Notes under the pieces: model-generated
What the model saw: the letters and a program-made list of their open reading frames with translations, nothing else
Told to the model about the DNA's origin: nothing
Databases searched by the model: none
Part shown: positions 1 to 9,250 of the stretch, piece after piece
How the letters are laid out: every line of letters begins with the position of its first letter
Position numbering within the stretch: position 1 is the stretch's first letter
Position numbers and translations under genes: made by a program
Source of the DNA: Chitinophagales bacterium
GTDB lineage: Bacteria > Bacteroidota > Bacteroidia > Chitinophagales > CAIOSU01
Length of the DNA stretch: 64,000 nt
Assembly: GCA_026003335.1 (NCBI GenBank)
Contig: BPHB01000002.1
Coordinates: forward strand, 558,001 to 622,000
Direction: 5' to 3'

Positions 1-2322
1 ACTCCGCTCAATCCGGCAATCAACAACACGGCTACACCGCTGGGCATCACCGAAGATATTTTCGGTACCGCACGCGACACTGTAAATCCGGATGCCGGAG
101 CTATTGAATTCACACCGGTAACTACCGATGCAGCCGTTGTGGCTGTTGCTAATCCTCAAAGTGACATCTGTGGGGCAGATTCCATCCCTGTAGTCGTAGT
201 TATTCAAAACCTGGGGACAGATACATTGGGCACCTCCACAATAACGGTATTTCTATCCGGTGCGTTGACAGATACCTTGCAAGGAGTCACCTCCGTCTTG
301 CCTTCTCTGCAAAAAGACACTGTTATGGTAGGCACCTTCAGTCTGACACAGGGAGGCAATCTCACCCTCACTGCCATGGTGGCTGCCTCAGGCGATGCAA
401 ATGCCTCCAATGACACCCTCATCACTCAGGTTACTATTTTTAGAACTCCGGATGCACCTGTGCTTCTCCCCTATAACGACACTATATGCCGCTTTTCTTC
501 CACTGTCATTTCCGTGATGGCAGATTCTGCATATACCTATGAATGGTATGATGCACCCACAGGTGGCAACAGGTTGTTTACCGGAAGCTCATTTACTACT
601 CCGGTACTGGATTCATCCCGAACCTATTATGTGGAAGCTACAACCTCGGTGAACTACCGCGTAGGGCCTGTGGACGTGAGCATCGGACCTTCCAGTAATT
701 TCAACTCACTCAATGTGCAAGGTCTGTATTTTGATGTGTATACCACTATCGTTATAGACTCATTTGCGGTTTACCCGAATGCACCAGGTGATGTGGTAGT
801 GGAAATATCTACTCCCGACAATCTTACAGTTATTGACACCGTACGGGTGACTGTATCTACAACGGGCCGCACGATGATACCTGTAGGTATTACGGTACAA
901 CCCGGCAGCTATCGCATTGATGCCAACGGCAGCACTACAGGCGGACTTCTGCGCAACAGCGGTGGTGCTGTTTACCCTTACGAAGTGCCCGGTGTCATGG
1001 CTATAACCGGAAACTCCTTTGATCCTGTTTATTACTACTACTTCTACGACTGGCATATCACGGCACGCGGATGCCCCGGTAGCCGTACCGCTGCCACGGT
1101 ATTTGTAGACACCCTGGATGCCGTTAATCCTTCGCTGAATGCGGTTGTTTCCGGCCGTATGGTAACATTTTCCGATGCCAACTTTGATCCGTCTGCTACC
1201 TACATGCTGAATTTCGGTGACGGCAATCAGGGCAATGCCCCGAATATTGCTTATACATACACAGCGGATGGTACGTATACGGCTTGCCTTACCGCCAGCA
1301 ACTCCTGCAGTACCGATTCCAGCTGCGTGACTCTGACCGTATGTGAAAACCTCGCTGCAGGATTCAGTGTAACCAAAAACGGTTTATCCGCTACGTTTAC
1401 CTATAATGGCAGCGGCACACCGGTGAACTATCTGTGGATCTTTGACGGTATGGACACTTCCACGGCCATGCAGCCGCAATATACATTTGCCGCCGATGGC
1501 ATCTATGATGTTACTCTGATAGTTGAAAATCTCTGTGGTGAGCGTGATTCGTTAACTATTTCCGTTGCAGTGTGTGAACCACTGGATACTGATTTTAACT
1601 TCACAAAAGACACATCCGGACTGACCGTGCAATTTTTCAGTTCAGTAAACGGCAATCCTACCGGCTATTTATGGCAGTTTGGCGATGGTGAAACCTCCAC
1701 TGACACGGATCCCACACATACATATTCCACTGCGGGCAACTATACCGTAGTGCTTACGGTGACCAATGTATGTGGAGAGCTGGATTCCACCGTTAAAACG
1801 GTAGGCGCCTGTGCTCCCATCGTGGCGGAGTTTACCGTGAGAGTGGACAACAACACCACCGTCACCATTACCAACAACTCCTCGGGGAGCGGTCTTGTTT
1901 ACAGCTGGAACTTTGGTGACGGTGCCTCTTCTTCCGAAACTGAGCCAGTACACACCTACTCCACTCCCGGTAATTACACCATAACACTAACAGCCACTGA
2001 TGTCTGCGGAGCTACGGCTACCAGCACCCGGAATGTCAGCATTACAGTAGGGATAGGCTTCTCCACCGCCTATGAAGACCTGGAAGTATTCCCCAATCCC
2101 AGTGAAGATATCTTTCTGGTGCGCTACACGTTGTCAGAATTCGCAACTGTGACGCTTCGGGTGATAAACCATCTGGGAGCACGGATATATGAAAACACCC
2201 TGGCGCAAACCGCGGGTGAACATGCTATGCCCGTTGATTTGAGCGGCCATCCGGCAGGCACCTACTTCCTTGAGCTGACCAGCGGAAAGCATAAGGCATT
2301 AAAGAGAATCGTTCTTGAATAA
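1..2322 (+). CDS. T9SS-sorted PKD-repeat surface protein, 3' part
   Basis: The reading frame is open from base 1, so the gene begins upstream of the window; the GTG at 139 is internal. 773 residues are visible. In order they hold the tail of a beta-helix module ending in a PDAGAIEF-type motif, a CARDB-like beta domain (about nt 125-450), an Ig-like region with the SSRTYYVEA motif, a beta-sandwich region, and four PKD domains (about nt 1126-1350, 1357-1580, 1588-1810, 1825-2050) with NFGDG/QFGDG cores. The second PKD copy has IFDGMD instead of FGDG. From about nt 2080 the end is a type A T9SS sorting domain (VFPNPS, then GTYFLEL and a basic tail). This implies export by Sec, then T9SS, to the cell surface or medium. 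Domain order and many residues match the C-terminal third of the 2658-aa protein at 23888-31864, so the two are paralogues. The ligand is unknown. Confidence 0.93.
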   Translation, partial: TPLNPAINNTATPLGITEDIFGTARDTVNPDAGAIEFTPVTTDAAVVAVANPQSDICGADSIPVVVVIQNLGTDTLGTSTITVFLSGALTDTLQGVTSVLPSLQKDTVMVGTFSLTQGGNLTLTAMVAASGDANASNDTLITQVTIFRTPDAPVLLPYNDTICRFSSTVISVMADSAYTYEWYDAPTGGNRLFTGSSFTTPVLDSSRTYYVEATTSVNYRVGPVDVSIGPSSNFNSLNVQGLYFDVYTTIVIDSFAVYPNAPGDVVVEISTPDNLTVIDTVRVTVSTTGRTMIPVGITVQPGSYRIDANGSTTGGLLRNSGGAVYPYEVPGVMAITGNSFDPVYYYYFYDWHITARGCPGSRTAATVFVDTLDAVNPSLNAVVSGRMVTFSDANFDPSATYMLNFGDGNQGNAPNIAYTYTADGTYTACLTASNSCSTDSSCVTLTVCENLAAGFSVTKNGLSATFTYNGSGTPVNYLWIFDGMDTSTAMQPQYTFAADGIYDVTLIVENLCGERDSLTISVAVCEPLDTDFNFTKDTSGLTVQFFSSVNGNPTGYLWQFGDGETSTDTDPTHTYSTAGNYTVVLTVTNVCGELDSTVKTVGACAPIVAEFTVRVDNNTTVTITNNSSGSGLVYSWNFGDGASSSETEPVHTYSTPGNYTITLTATDVCGATATSTRNVSITVGIGFSTAYEDLEVFPNPSEDIFLVRYTLSEFATVTLRVINHLGARIYENTLAQTAGEHAMPVDLSGHPAGTYFLELTSGKHKALKRIVLE

Positions 2323-2401
2323 AATTATATGTAAGGTCCTGTTGTAACCAGAGCGGATAGATAGCTTTTTGTGTTGCTTTTAACATATTGCTACCAGTGG
2401 C

Positions 2402-3304
2402 ATGGATAAAAAAGTGCTGGTGCTCTGCTACTCACAGACCGGACAACTGAGAGAGATCGCAGAACGGTTTGTTGAGCCTTTCAAGGCAAAAAAGATTTCC
2501 GTTGAAGTGGTTCAGGTTGAGCCTTCCGAGGAAGCGCCTTTTGCTTTTCCCTGGGATAGCAGGCGCTTTTTTGACGTAATGCCTGAAAGTGTTCTCTGCA
2601 AACCCATTCCCCTGAAACCGTTTCAACTTCAATCCCGCCAATATGACCTGATTATTCTTGCCTATCAACCATGGTTCCTTTCTCCCAGTTTACCGGCAAC
2701 GTCATTGCTGAAGCACCCGGAAATCATCCCGCACCTGCAACACACTCCGGTAATTACACTGATAGGCGCAAGAAACATGTGGATCAATGCTCACGAGAAA
2801 GTGAAACATCTGCTGAAAGAAGCGGGCAGCCATCTTGTCGGAAACGCGGTACTTGTCGACCCGCATCCCAACCTCATCAGCGCCATCACCATACTCTACT
2901 GGATGTTTTACGGAAAAAAAGACCGGCTTTGGGGCATCTTTCCCGAACCCGGCATAAGTAAGCACGATATGCAGTATGCAGAAAAATACGGGAAACTGGC
3001 GTGCACAGCATTGCTGACAGAAAACTTTAGCACTCTACAGCAGCAACTCATTGATGCGGGCGCTGTTCCATTGAAGGATAATCTGATATTTATTGAAGAG
3101 CGGGCAGGCCGCTTGTTCTACCTTTGGGCGCATTTTATAAGCCAAAGGAAAAACCGAAGATTATGGTTGACTGTTTTTAAATATTACCTGCTGATCGCCT
3201 TATTTGTGGTTGCGCCTGTTTTACTGATGATAAATCTAATTTTATTACGGCCTTTCACTGGCGGGCAGATGCAAAGAAAAAAGCAGTATTATGCATACAA
3301 TTGA
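2402..3304 (+). CDS. darA: Dialkylresorcinol condensing enzyme DarA
   Basis: This 300-aa protein has a flavodoxin-like N-terminus (VLVLCYSQTGQ at residues 5-15) and a hydrophobic segment near the C-terminus (about 258-285) that could anchor it to the membrane. Length, N-terminal motif and position directly before a DarB-type ketosynthase match DarA of dialkylresorcinol and flexirubin clusters. In the family, DarA works with DarB to join and cyclise two acyl chains into the resorcinol precursor ring. It is the first gene of a collinear set running to 13035. No convincing TAnnTTTG promoter box was found in the 79 bp upstream. The assignment is from sequence recognition; the chemistry is family knowledge. 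Confidence 0.85.
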   Translation: MDKKVLVLCYSQTGQLREIAERFVEPFKAKKISVEVVQVEPSEEAPFAFPWDSRRFFDVMPESVLCKPIPLKPFQLQSRQYDLIILAYQPWFLSPSLPATSLLKHPEIIPHLQHTPVITLIGARNMWINAHEKVKHLLKEAGSHLVGNAVLVDPHPNLISAITILYWMFYGKKDRLWGIFPEPGISKHDMQYAEKYGKLACTALLTENFSTLQQQLIDAGAVPLKDNLIFIEERAGRLFYLWAHFISQRKNRRLWLTVFKYYLLIALFVVAPVLLMINLILLRPFTGGQMQRKKQYYAYN

Positions 3305-3329
3305 AGGACAAAACAAAAAATAAAAAAAC

Positions 3330-4472
3330 GTGAAGCAGGTCTATATCAATCGCGTGGCCGGATTTCTTCCCAATGAACCTGTGACTAACGAGGAGATGGA
3401 AGATTACCTTGGAAAGATCAATGATCGGGCATCCCGTTCAAAAGCTATCGTGTTGCGTAATAACGGCATTAAAACGCGCTATTATGCTTCCGATAAAAAC
3501 GGCAAAACCACCCATACCAATGCGCAGATGGCTGCCCTCGCAATACGAAAGCTTTTTGCCGATGACCCGCAATATCTGAAAAAGGTTGAACTGCTTGCCT
3601 GCGGCACCTCTGTACCCGATCAGCTCATGCCTTCGCATGCCGTGATGGTGCATGGATTGTTGCCTGAGTTAGGTACCATTGAAGTGGTGTCAGCGGCAGG
3701 CGTGTGTTGCTCCGGCCTCCATTCCCTGAAATATACCTATCAGGCAATAAAGTCAGGCGAGGTGAGCACTGCCGTGGCCTCCGGTTCAGAACGTCTTTCG
3801 GCAGTCATGCGCAAACATGTCTTTGAAGTAGAGGCCAGGCGACTGGCTGAGCTGGAAAAAAATCCCATGATCGCCTTTGAAAAGGAATTTTTACGCTGGA
3901 TGCTCAGTGATGGTGCCGGAGCTGCGCTATTATCTTCTCAACCTAATGAAACTGGTCTGAGCCTGCGTATTGACTGGCTGGTAGGCTATTCTTTTGCCAA
4001 TCGCGCTGAAACCTGCATGTACATGGGGGCCGATAAAATGGAAGATGGCTCTTTGAAAAGCTGGATGGACTTCATGCCCGATGAACTTGTCAACCGATCG
4101 GTGATGGCTATCAAACAGGATTTAAAATTGCTGGATAAAAACATCGTCCGCCTGGGAACCGATTATCTGAAAGAGACCTATTTAAAAAAAGGACACAAGC
4201 TGGAAGAGTTGGACTACTTCCTGGTGCATATGTCCAGCGAATACTTCAGAAGTCGCATCGCAGCCCGTTTTGAAGAAATCGGATTTGACATACCCCAGGA
4301 AAAATGGTTTACCAACCTGACCACCAAAGGCAATATCGGTGCGGCAGCCATCTATGTCATGCTGGAAGAGATGCTGCAAAAAAATATGCTCAAAAAGGGT
4401 AACACTATACTGATATCCGTGCCTGAAAGTGCGCGTTTTTCTTATGTTTTCGGCCATCTGACAGTTTGCTGA
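3330..4472 (+). CDS. darB: Beta-ketoacyl-ACP synthase III family, DarB
   Basis: This 380-aa KAS III (FabH-like) enzyme of the DarB/StlB type condenses two acyl units to form the dialkylresorcinol skeleton with DarA. The triad is readable: Cys127 in the VCCSG motif, His300 in LVHMS, and Asn335 in TKGNIG. It starts with GTG 25 bp after darA; the N-terminus (MKQVYINRVAGFLPN) matches the family, so the start is likely right. The next gene begins 16 bp downstream, which supports one transcript. The pairing with DarA separates it from housekeeping FabH. Confidence 0.9.
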   Translation: MKQVYINRVAGFLPNEPVTNEEMEDYLGKINDRASRSKAIVLRNNGIKTRYYASDKNGKTTHTNAQMAALAIRKLFADDPQYLKKVELLACGTSVPDQLMPSHAVMVHGLLPELGTIEVVSAAGVCCSGLHSLKYTYQAIKSGEVSTAVASGSERLSAVMRKHVFEVEARRLAELEKNPMIAFEKEFLRWMLSDGAGAALLSSQPNETGLSLRIDWLVGYSFANRAETCMYMGADKMEDGSLKSWMDFMPDELVNRSVMAIKQDLKLLDKNIVRLGTDYLKETYLKKGHKLEELDYFLVHMSSEYFRSRIAARFEEIGFDIPQEKWFTNLTTKGNIGAAAIYVMLEEMLQKNMLKKGNTILISVPESARFSYVFGHLTVC

Positions 4473-4488
4473 ACCTGATTTTTTTACT

Positions 4489-4896
4489 ATGAAAGCACAG
4501 GAGATTCCACAGGACCCCAGTTACCTTGAAAAGATGACCCGTGAGAAGGTATATGCCCTGAACGAAAAAGGGGAGTATGTGGCTGAGCTTAGTCGTGGGT
4601 GGACAGTCAAAACACAAGCCCTGGATGTGGCATGGGAATTAATCAGAGAAAGAGTTGCCGAGGCCCGCAGGAAGGTAGATGCCGGTGAATACAGCCCGCT
4701 GTATTATTTCATGGAACTCCATATGATGGATGTATCTATGCTTGCTGACTATACAGGATTCTGGAAGTGGCAGGTGAAGCGCCATCTGAAACCCTCTGTC
4801 TTCAAAAAACTATCACACGACAAACTGAATCGCTATGCCAGGGTTTTTGATATTACCCTTGACGAACTGATTAACATGCGGCACCGTGAAAGTTGA
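4489..4896 (+). CDS. Small conserved protein of the resorcinol cluster, possible HTH protein
   Basis: I do not recognise a named family for this 135-aa protein. The N-terminal half is charged and mostly helical. The last ~60 residues (LADYTGFWKWQVKRHLKP, then LNRYARVFDITLDELI) resemble the final helices of an Xre/Cro-type helix-turn-helix domain, in which a 'vsldeL' motif is common. It lies between darB and the BtrH-like gene and overlaps the latter by 11 bp, so translational coupling is likely. It may be a local regulator or a scaffold for the carrier-protein enzymes; the evidence does not decide. Confidence 0.75.
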   Translation: MKAQEIPQDPSYLEKMTREKVYALNEKGEYVAELSRGWTVKTQALDVAWELIRERVAEARRKVDAGEYSPLYYFMELHMMDVSMLADYTGFWKWQVKRHLKPSVFKKLSHDKLNRYARVFDITLDELINMRHRES

Positions 4897-5905
4897 GTTT
4901 AAACATATTCAGTCAGCACATTGTGAAAATGGCGTTACCGTTAATCTGCTCCATTACTATGGCATTGAGCAGCTTACCGAACCTTTGGTATTTGGCATCG
5001 GCTCGGGCATTTTCTTTATTTACATTCCATTCCTGCAGGTAAACAATGCCCCGGCTATTTCCTACCGCAGTGCACCCGGCACTATATTTTCACGCACCTG
5101 TAAGGCGCTGGATATACCGCTGGTCCGGAAAAAATTCAGGTCACCTCAGAAAGCCGAGCAGGAGCTGCTGGAATGCCTCCGGGCTGGTCAGCCTGTGGGA
5201 TGTCAAGTAGGCGTGTACTTCCTTCCCTATTTTCCGCGGGAGTATCGTTTTCATTTTAATGCACATAACCTGGTTGTATATGGTAAAGAAAACGGCCATT
5301 ACCTTATCAGCGACCCGGTAATGGAAACCACTACCAGGCTAACCCCCTACGAACTGGAAAGAGTGCGCTTTGCTAAAGGCACCTTCTCGCCAAAAGGGCA
5401 GCTTTACTATCCCCGCGAACGCAAAGCAGTTAGCCGCGAGCAAATAGCCCGAGCCATCATAAAAGGCATCAGGCGCACCCACTGGGATATGGTGAAAATT
5501 CCCCTCCCCTTCATGGGCGTGAACGGTATTCGCTTTACGGCCAGAAAAATCAGAAAATGGCGCGGCCAGCTGGGTTTGAAAAAGGCAGGAGCTTATCTGG
5601 CACAACTGGTGCGCATGCAGGAAGAAATAGGCACCGGAGGAGGAGGATTTCGCTTTATTTATGCTGCTTTTTTACAACAGGCCTATCAATACATACCTGA
5701 CGAAGATTTTATCAGACTCTCTGAACGCTTCACTCAGGCAGGTGACAACTGGAGGGCAGCAGCTGTTCAGGCTGCCGGTATTTATAAAGGACGGCTCACC
5801 CAGCAAAGCGACTTCAATCACATGGCTGACATGCTGGAAGCGATTGCTGACCTGGAAAAGCAAGCTTTTACAGAGCTGAAGAAGATCGCAAATAAACATG
5901 AATAA
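4886..5905 (+). CDS. BtrH-like N-terminal domain protein (acyl transfer from ACP)
   Basis: This 339-aa protein starts at a GTG inside the end of the preceding gene. The N-terminal ~150 residues resemble the BtrH_N fold (SAHCENGVTVNLLHYYG with a candidate Cys near residue 13, then an FHFNAHNLVVYG segment with His, then YLISDP), a papain-like arrangement. In butirosin biosynthesis BtrH moves an acyl group from a carrier protein onto an amine. The C-terminal ~170 residues are basic and helical and resemble the DUF4872 region usually fused to this domain. An acyl carrier protein is encoded 4.6 kb downstream in the same cluster, so a role in releasing or transferring the acyl chain is a reasonable inference. 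The acceptor is unknown. Confidence 0.75.
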   Translation: MKVEFKHIQSAHCENGVTVNLLHYYGIEQLTEPLVFGIGSGIFFIYIPFLQVNNAPAISYRSAPGTIFSRTCKALDIPLVRKKFRSPQKAEQELLECLRAGQPVGCQVGVYFLPYFPREYRFHFNAHNLVVYGKENGHYLISDPVMETTTRLTPYELERVRFAKGTFSPKGQLYYPRERKAVSREQIARAIIKGIRRTHWDMVKIPLPFMGVNGIRFTARKIRKWRGQLGLKKAGAYLAQLVRMQEEIGTGGGGFRFIYAAFLQQAYQYIPDEDFIRLSERFTQAGDNWRAAAVQAAGIYKGRLTQQSDFNHMADMLEAIADLEKQAFTELKKIANKHE

Positions 5906-5945
5906 AAAGGAGAATTGCTTAAACCATTTACATTAAACTCAAAAA

Positions 5946-7646
5946 ATGAAAGCACACTATGACGTGATTATTTTGGGTGGAGGTCTGGCCGGTCTGACCC
6001 TCTCCCTGCAACTCAAAAAACACAAGCCGGATATATCTCTTCTTATATTGGAAAGACGAGAAGGCGAAGCTCCGGCAGCGGCCTTCAAGGTTGGCGAGTC
6101 CACAGTGGAGCTGGCCACATACTACCTGCGTGAGGTCCTTGACCTTAAAGACTACCTGGACAAATACGAACTGCCCAAACACGGACTCCGCTTCTTTTTT
6201 AAGTCGCCCAAGAAAGACGATATCACCACCAGGCTGGAGTTTGGACCCCGTCTGAGGCTGCCAGTACCCAGCCACCAGCTTGACCGCGGAACATTTGAAA
6301 ATTATCTCACCCGCCTGACCTGCCAAAAAGGAAGCCACTTTCTTTCAGGCGCACGGGTAACGGACGTGCATCTCTCAAACAACACACATACAGTGTTTCT
6401 TCAACATGACGGTCAGCAAAAACAGGCAACAACACGATGGGTAGTAGACGCCTCTGGCAGAGCAAGTATTTTAAAAAGAAAACTGGGGTTCCACAAAACT
6501 ATGGACCACCATGTAAATGCCGTATGGTGGAGATTAAAAGGCGTGGTAGACATTGATGAATGGACTACGGATACCACCTGGAAATCCTATCTGCAGCCCC
6601 ATCTGAGATATCTTAGCACCGTACATTTCATGGACACGGGATATTGGGTCTGGATAATTCCCTTAGGCACAAAAAACACCAGCATCGGCATCGTGGCCGA
6701 CCCCGCATACCATCCTTTTGAAGACATAAACACCTATGAAAAAGCCCTTCAGTGGCTCAAAAAAAATGAACCGCTCTGTTACAAAATGCTGGAGCCCTAT
6801 GGTAAAAATGACGGGGTGCTGGATTTCCGTGTACTAAAACACTACGCACACCACACTCAAAAAATATATTCTGCCCAGCGTTGGGCCGTTACCGGTGAAG
6901 CCGGAGCTTTCCTTGACCCTCTGTATTCTCCGGGCTCTGATTTTATTGCTATGAACAATACCTGGATATCTGACCTCATTTTGCGCGACCTTGCCGGAGA
7001 GCAGGTTGCCCTGCGCGCTTCTATCTATGAGAATACCCACTTGAATATTGTAGACAGCTGGCTTCCTGTGTATCAGAATAAATACATACTCATGGGTCAC
7101 CCTCAGATTATGGTAATAAAAATTATGTGGGACTGGGCCCTCTACTGGGCCGTTCATGCGCACATTTTTGCCAATGATGGCTTCACGGATCTACGCATAC
7201 TGAAACAACTTTTCTCATCACCGGATAGCCCAGGACAAAAAGCCGGTCTCCTCAATGCGCGCATGCAACAACTCTTCCTGGATTGGCAGCCCTATGATAC
7301 AGAACTTATCACCGAAGGCTATATTGATCCCTTTGATCTGGACTTTATGAAAACCTGGCAAAAAAATATTGAGCTCCGCCACCCGCCCGGGCTCCTGGTT
7401 AATCAAATAGAAAAAAATGTGGCGCTGCTTGAACAACTTGCGGCTTCGGTTTTCAGACTTGTAAGTGCCCACGTCAAAGAAACCCCTCATGACATGCCAG
7501 TCAATCCTTACACCATGTCACTCAACCCAAACAATTCTACAATATCCGAAAAAGAAACCGATTTAGTCATTACTCCCGACCCATCTCTGGAAAAAGAAAT
7601 AGCAAAAATGTGGTTTTACAAAAAAACCAATACCATTCATGTCTGA
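5946..7646 (+). CDS. FAD-dependent halogenase-like oxidoreductase
   Basis: This 566-aa flavoprotein has an N-terminal dinucleotide-binding motif GGGLAG (residues 11-16), the FKVGEST segment (47-53) typical of flavin halogenases and related monooxygenases, the halogenase signature W234-V-W236-I-I-P239 (WxWxIP), and a second FAD motif GEAGAFLDPLYSPG. FADH2-dependent halogenases chlorinate or brominate aromatic rings using a separate flavin reductase; none is encoded nearby. In this cluster the likely substrate is the resorcinol or aryl headgroup. Alternative: a flavin oxidase that aromatises the cyclohexanedione, as in other dialkylresorcinol pathways. The C-terminus overlaps the next gene by 8 bp. 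Confidence 0.8.
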   Translation: MKAHYDVIILGGGLAGLTLSLQLKKHKPDISLLILERREGEAPAAAFKVGESTVELATYYLREVLDLKDYLDKYELPKHGLRFFFKSPKKDDITTRLEFGPRLRLPVPSHQLDRGTFENYLTRLTCQKGSHFLSGARVTDVHLSNNTHTVFLQHDGQQKQATTRWVVDASGRASILKRKLGFHKTMDHHVNAVWWRLKGVVDIDEWTTDTTWKSYLQPHLRYLSTVHFMDTGYWVWIIPLGTKNTSIGIVADPAYHPFEDINTYEKALQWLKKNEPLCYKMLEPYGKNDGVLDFRVLKHYAHHTQKIYSAQRWAVTGEAGAFLDPLYSPGSDFIAMNNTWISDLILRDLAGEQVALRASIYENTHLNIVDSWLPVYQNKYILMGHPQIMVIKIMWDWALYWAVHAHIFANDGFTDLRILKQLFSSPDSPGQKAGLLNARMQQLFLDWQPYDTELITEGYIDPFDLDFMKTWQKNIELRHPPGLLVNQIEKNVALLEQLAASVFRLVSAHVKETPHDMPVNPYTMSLNPNNSTISEKETDLVITPDPSLEKEIAKMWFYKKTNTIHV

Positions 7647-8520
7647 AGACAACACCGTTTCAGCACATATCACTAAAATAAAAAGCACATTTCAGGAGAT
7701 ACTTGAATATTGTCATAGTATCTCCCAGCAGGATGCTATTCTGCAACACTTATCCGGTGTCCACGAGCACACAAGGCCTGTGGCCTACGAAGCAGCGGCA
7801 ATGTTTTTTGCACTTCGGGATATGGATGCTTCCGCATCACTGTACCAGTGGCAGTCCTTTGTCAACAAAACCGGTGATGCATATGCCACACACACCTTTA
7901 TCGGGCTCGGTTGGGCTGTTGCACAAAAACAAATTCCGCTCAACAAACTGAAGCATACCCTACGCCTGCCGGACCGCTGCCGTGTGGCTGATGGCTGCGG
8001 CTATTACGAAGGGCTCTTCAGACACCGCAAAGCAGTTGGCTTGCAGCAATACCCCGCATATATGGACACAGCGTTGCAAAAAGCCTTTGATCAGGGGTTG
8101 GGGCGTAGTGTATGGTATTTCAGCCAAGGCGACCCCGAAAAAACGGCTCACCTGATTACCCTTTTCCGTGCTGACCGGCAGGACGACCTCTGGCGAGGCG
8201 TGGGTACTGCCGCAGCCTTTGTGGGAGGCTGCAGTACAGAAACTCTGCAGCACCTGTCTGCACTGGCCGCTACATTTCGCGCACAACTGACCACCGGAGC
8301 CGCTATGGCTTTGAAATCCCGTACGGAAGCCGGATGCGTCACTGCAGATACAGTTGCTGCCTGCACAACCTTGTGGCAACTGACGTCAAAACAAATCATG
8401 CTCCTTGCCCAAAGAGCTTATCAACAGGTCGCTGACCAGGATGACGGATATTTCCACTGGATAACTTTATTGGAAAATGCCTTTAAGCAAAACTTCCCGC
8501 ATGACCTGCAATGCAGTTGA
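7639..8520 (+). CDS. DUF1702 family protein
   Basis: This 293-aa protein matches the DUF1702 pattern: a YEAAAMFFALRD segment early on, DGCGYYEGLFRHRK in the middle, then AFDQGLGRSVWYF and DLWRGVGTAAAFVGG. The function is not established. DUF1702 is best known as a conserved accessory of enediyne and other polyketide clusters. Here it overlaps the halogenase-like gene by 8 bp and the ABC ATPase gene by about 20-44 bp, so it clearly belongs to this cluster. No signal peptide or membrane segment is visible. Confidence 0.8.
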   Translation: MSEDNTVSAHITKIKSTFQEILEYCHSISQQDAILQHLSGVHEHTRPVAYEAAAMFFALRDMDASASLYQWQSFVNKTGDAYATHTFIGLGWAVAQKQIPLNKLKHTLRLPDRCRVADGCGYYEGLFRHRKAVGLQQYPAYMDTALQKAFDQGLGRSVWYFSQGDPEKTAHLITLFRADRQDDLWRGVGTAAAFVGGCSTETLQHLSALAATFRAQLTTGAAMALKSRTEAGCVTADTVAACTTLWQLTSKQIMLLAQRAYQQVADQDDGYFHWITLLENAFKQNFPHDLQCS

Positions 8521-9250
8521 AATACATAACTTGCACTTTGCTTATCCGGAAAGCTCTTACCCGCTTTTCAACGGACTGTATCTGTCCATCCGTCAGGGCG
8601 AACGATTCGGGCTGTTTGGGCCCAACGGTGCCGGAAAGACTACCCTTATTTCCTTAATCACTGGTGTGCTAAAAGCACAGGCTGGCGAAATCAAAATCAT
8701 GGGTACTCCCATCGAAACAAGCAATGCAAAAAAGCACTTTGGCTTTGTTCCCCAGGAGCTGGCTTTTTACCCCGAACTGACGCCATTGGAAAATCTCCGA
8801 TTTTTTGGTGCCTGGGCAAATATGCATCCCGACGAGATTCATACACGCAGCCTAGAAGTACTGAATATTCTGGGCTTGCTTGCTTATAAAGACAAGCCCG
8901 TCAGACAGTTCTCCGGAGGCATGAAACGCAGGCTGAATCTTGCCATTGGAGTCATTCATAATCCGGCTATAATTTTTTTAGACGAGCCCACAACCGGTGT
9001 GGATGTGCAAACCCGCCATGCCATTCTCCGCTATTTGCTTGATCTCAACAGCAGAGGAACCACCCTGGTGTACACATCACATCTGCTCAAAGAAGCAGAA
9101 GAACTCTGCGAAGAAATTGCTCTTATGGATCAGGGAACCATCCTGACCCAAGGTAAGCTTACCGAACTGGTTACTGAGCATGCCGAACACGGGCTGGAAA
9201 GCCTCTTCTTAAAACTAACCGGTAAAGCATACCGCGATGGATATGTATAA
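8501..9250 (+). CDS. ABC transporter ATP-binding protein
   Basis: This 249-aa nucleotide-binding subunit has Walker A GPNGAGKTT (residues 40-48), a Q-loop in FVPQELAFYPELT, signature FSGGMKRRL, Walker B IIFLDEPTTGVD and a switch His in YTSHLLKEAE. I use the ATG at 8501 because homologous proteins begin just before the VEIHNL strand; the ATG at 8477 in the same frame would lengthen the overlap with the DUF1702 gene to 44 bp. It pairs with the ABC-2 type permease that overlaps its end by 14 bp. The pair probably exports the cluster's lipid-like product or its precursor. Confidence 0.92.
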   Translation: MTCNAVEIHNLHFAYPESSYPLFNGLYLSIRQGERFGLFGPNGAGKTTLISLITGVLKAQAGEIKIMGTPIETSNAKKHFGFVPQELAFYPELTPLENLRFFGAWANMHPDEIHTRSLEVLNILGLLAYKDKPVRQFSGGMKRRLNLAIGVIHNPAIIFLDEPTTGVDVQTRHAILRYLLDLNSRGTTLVYTSHLLKEAEELCEEIALMDQGTILTQGKLTELVTEHAEHGLESLFLKLTGKAYRDGYV

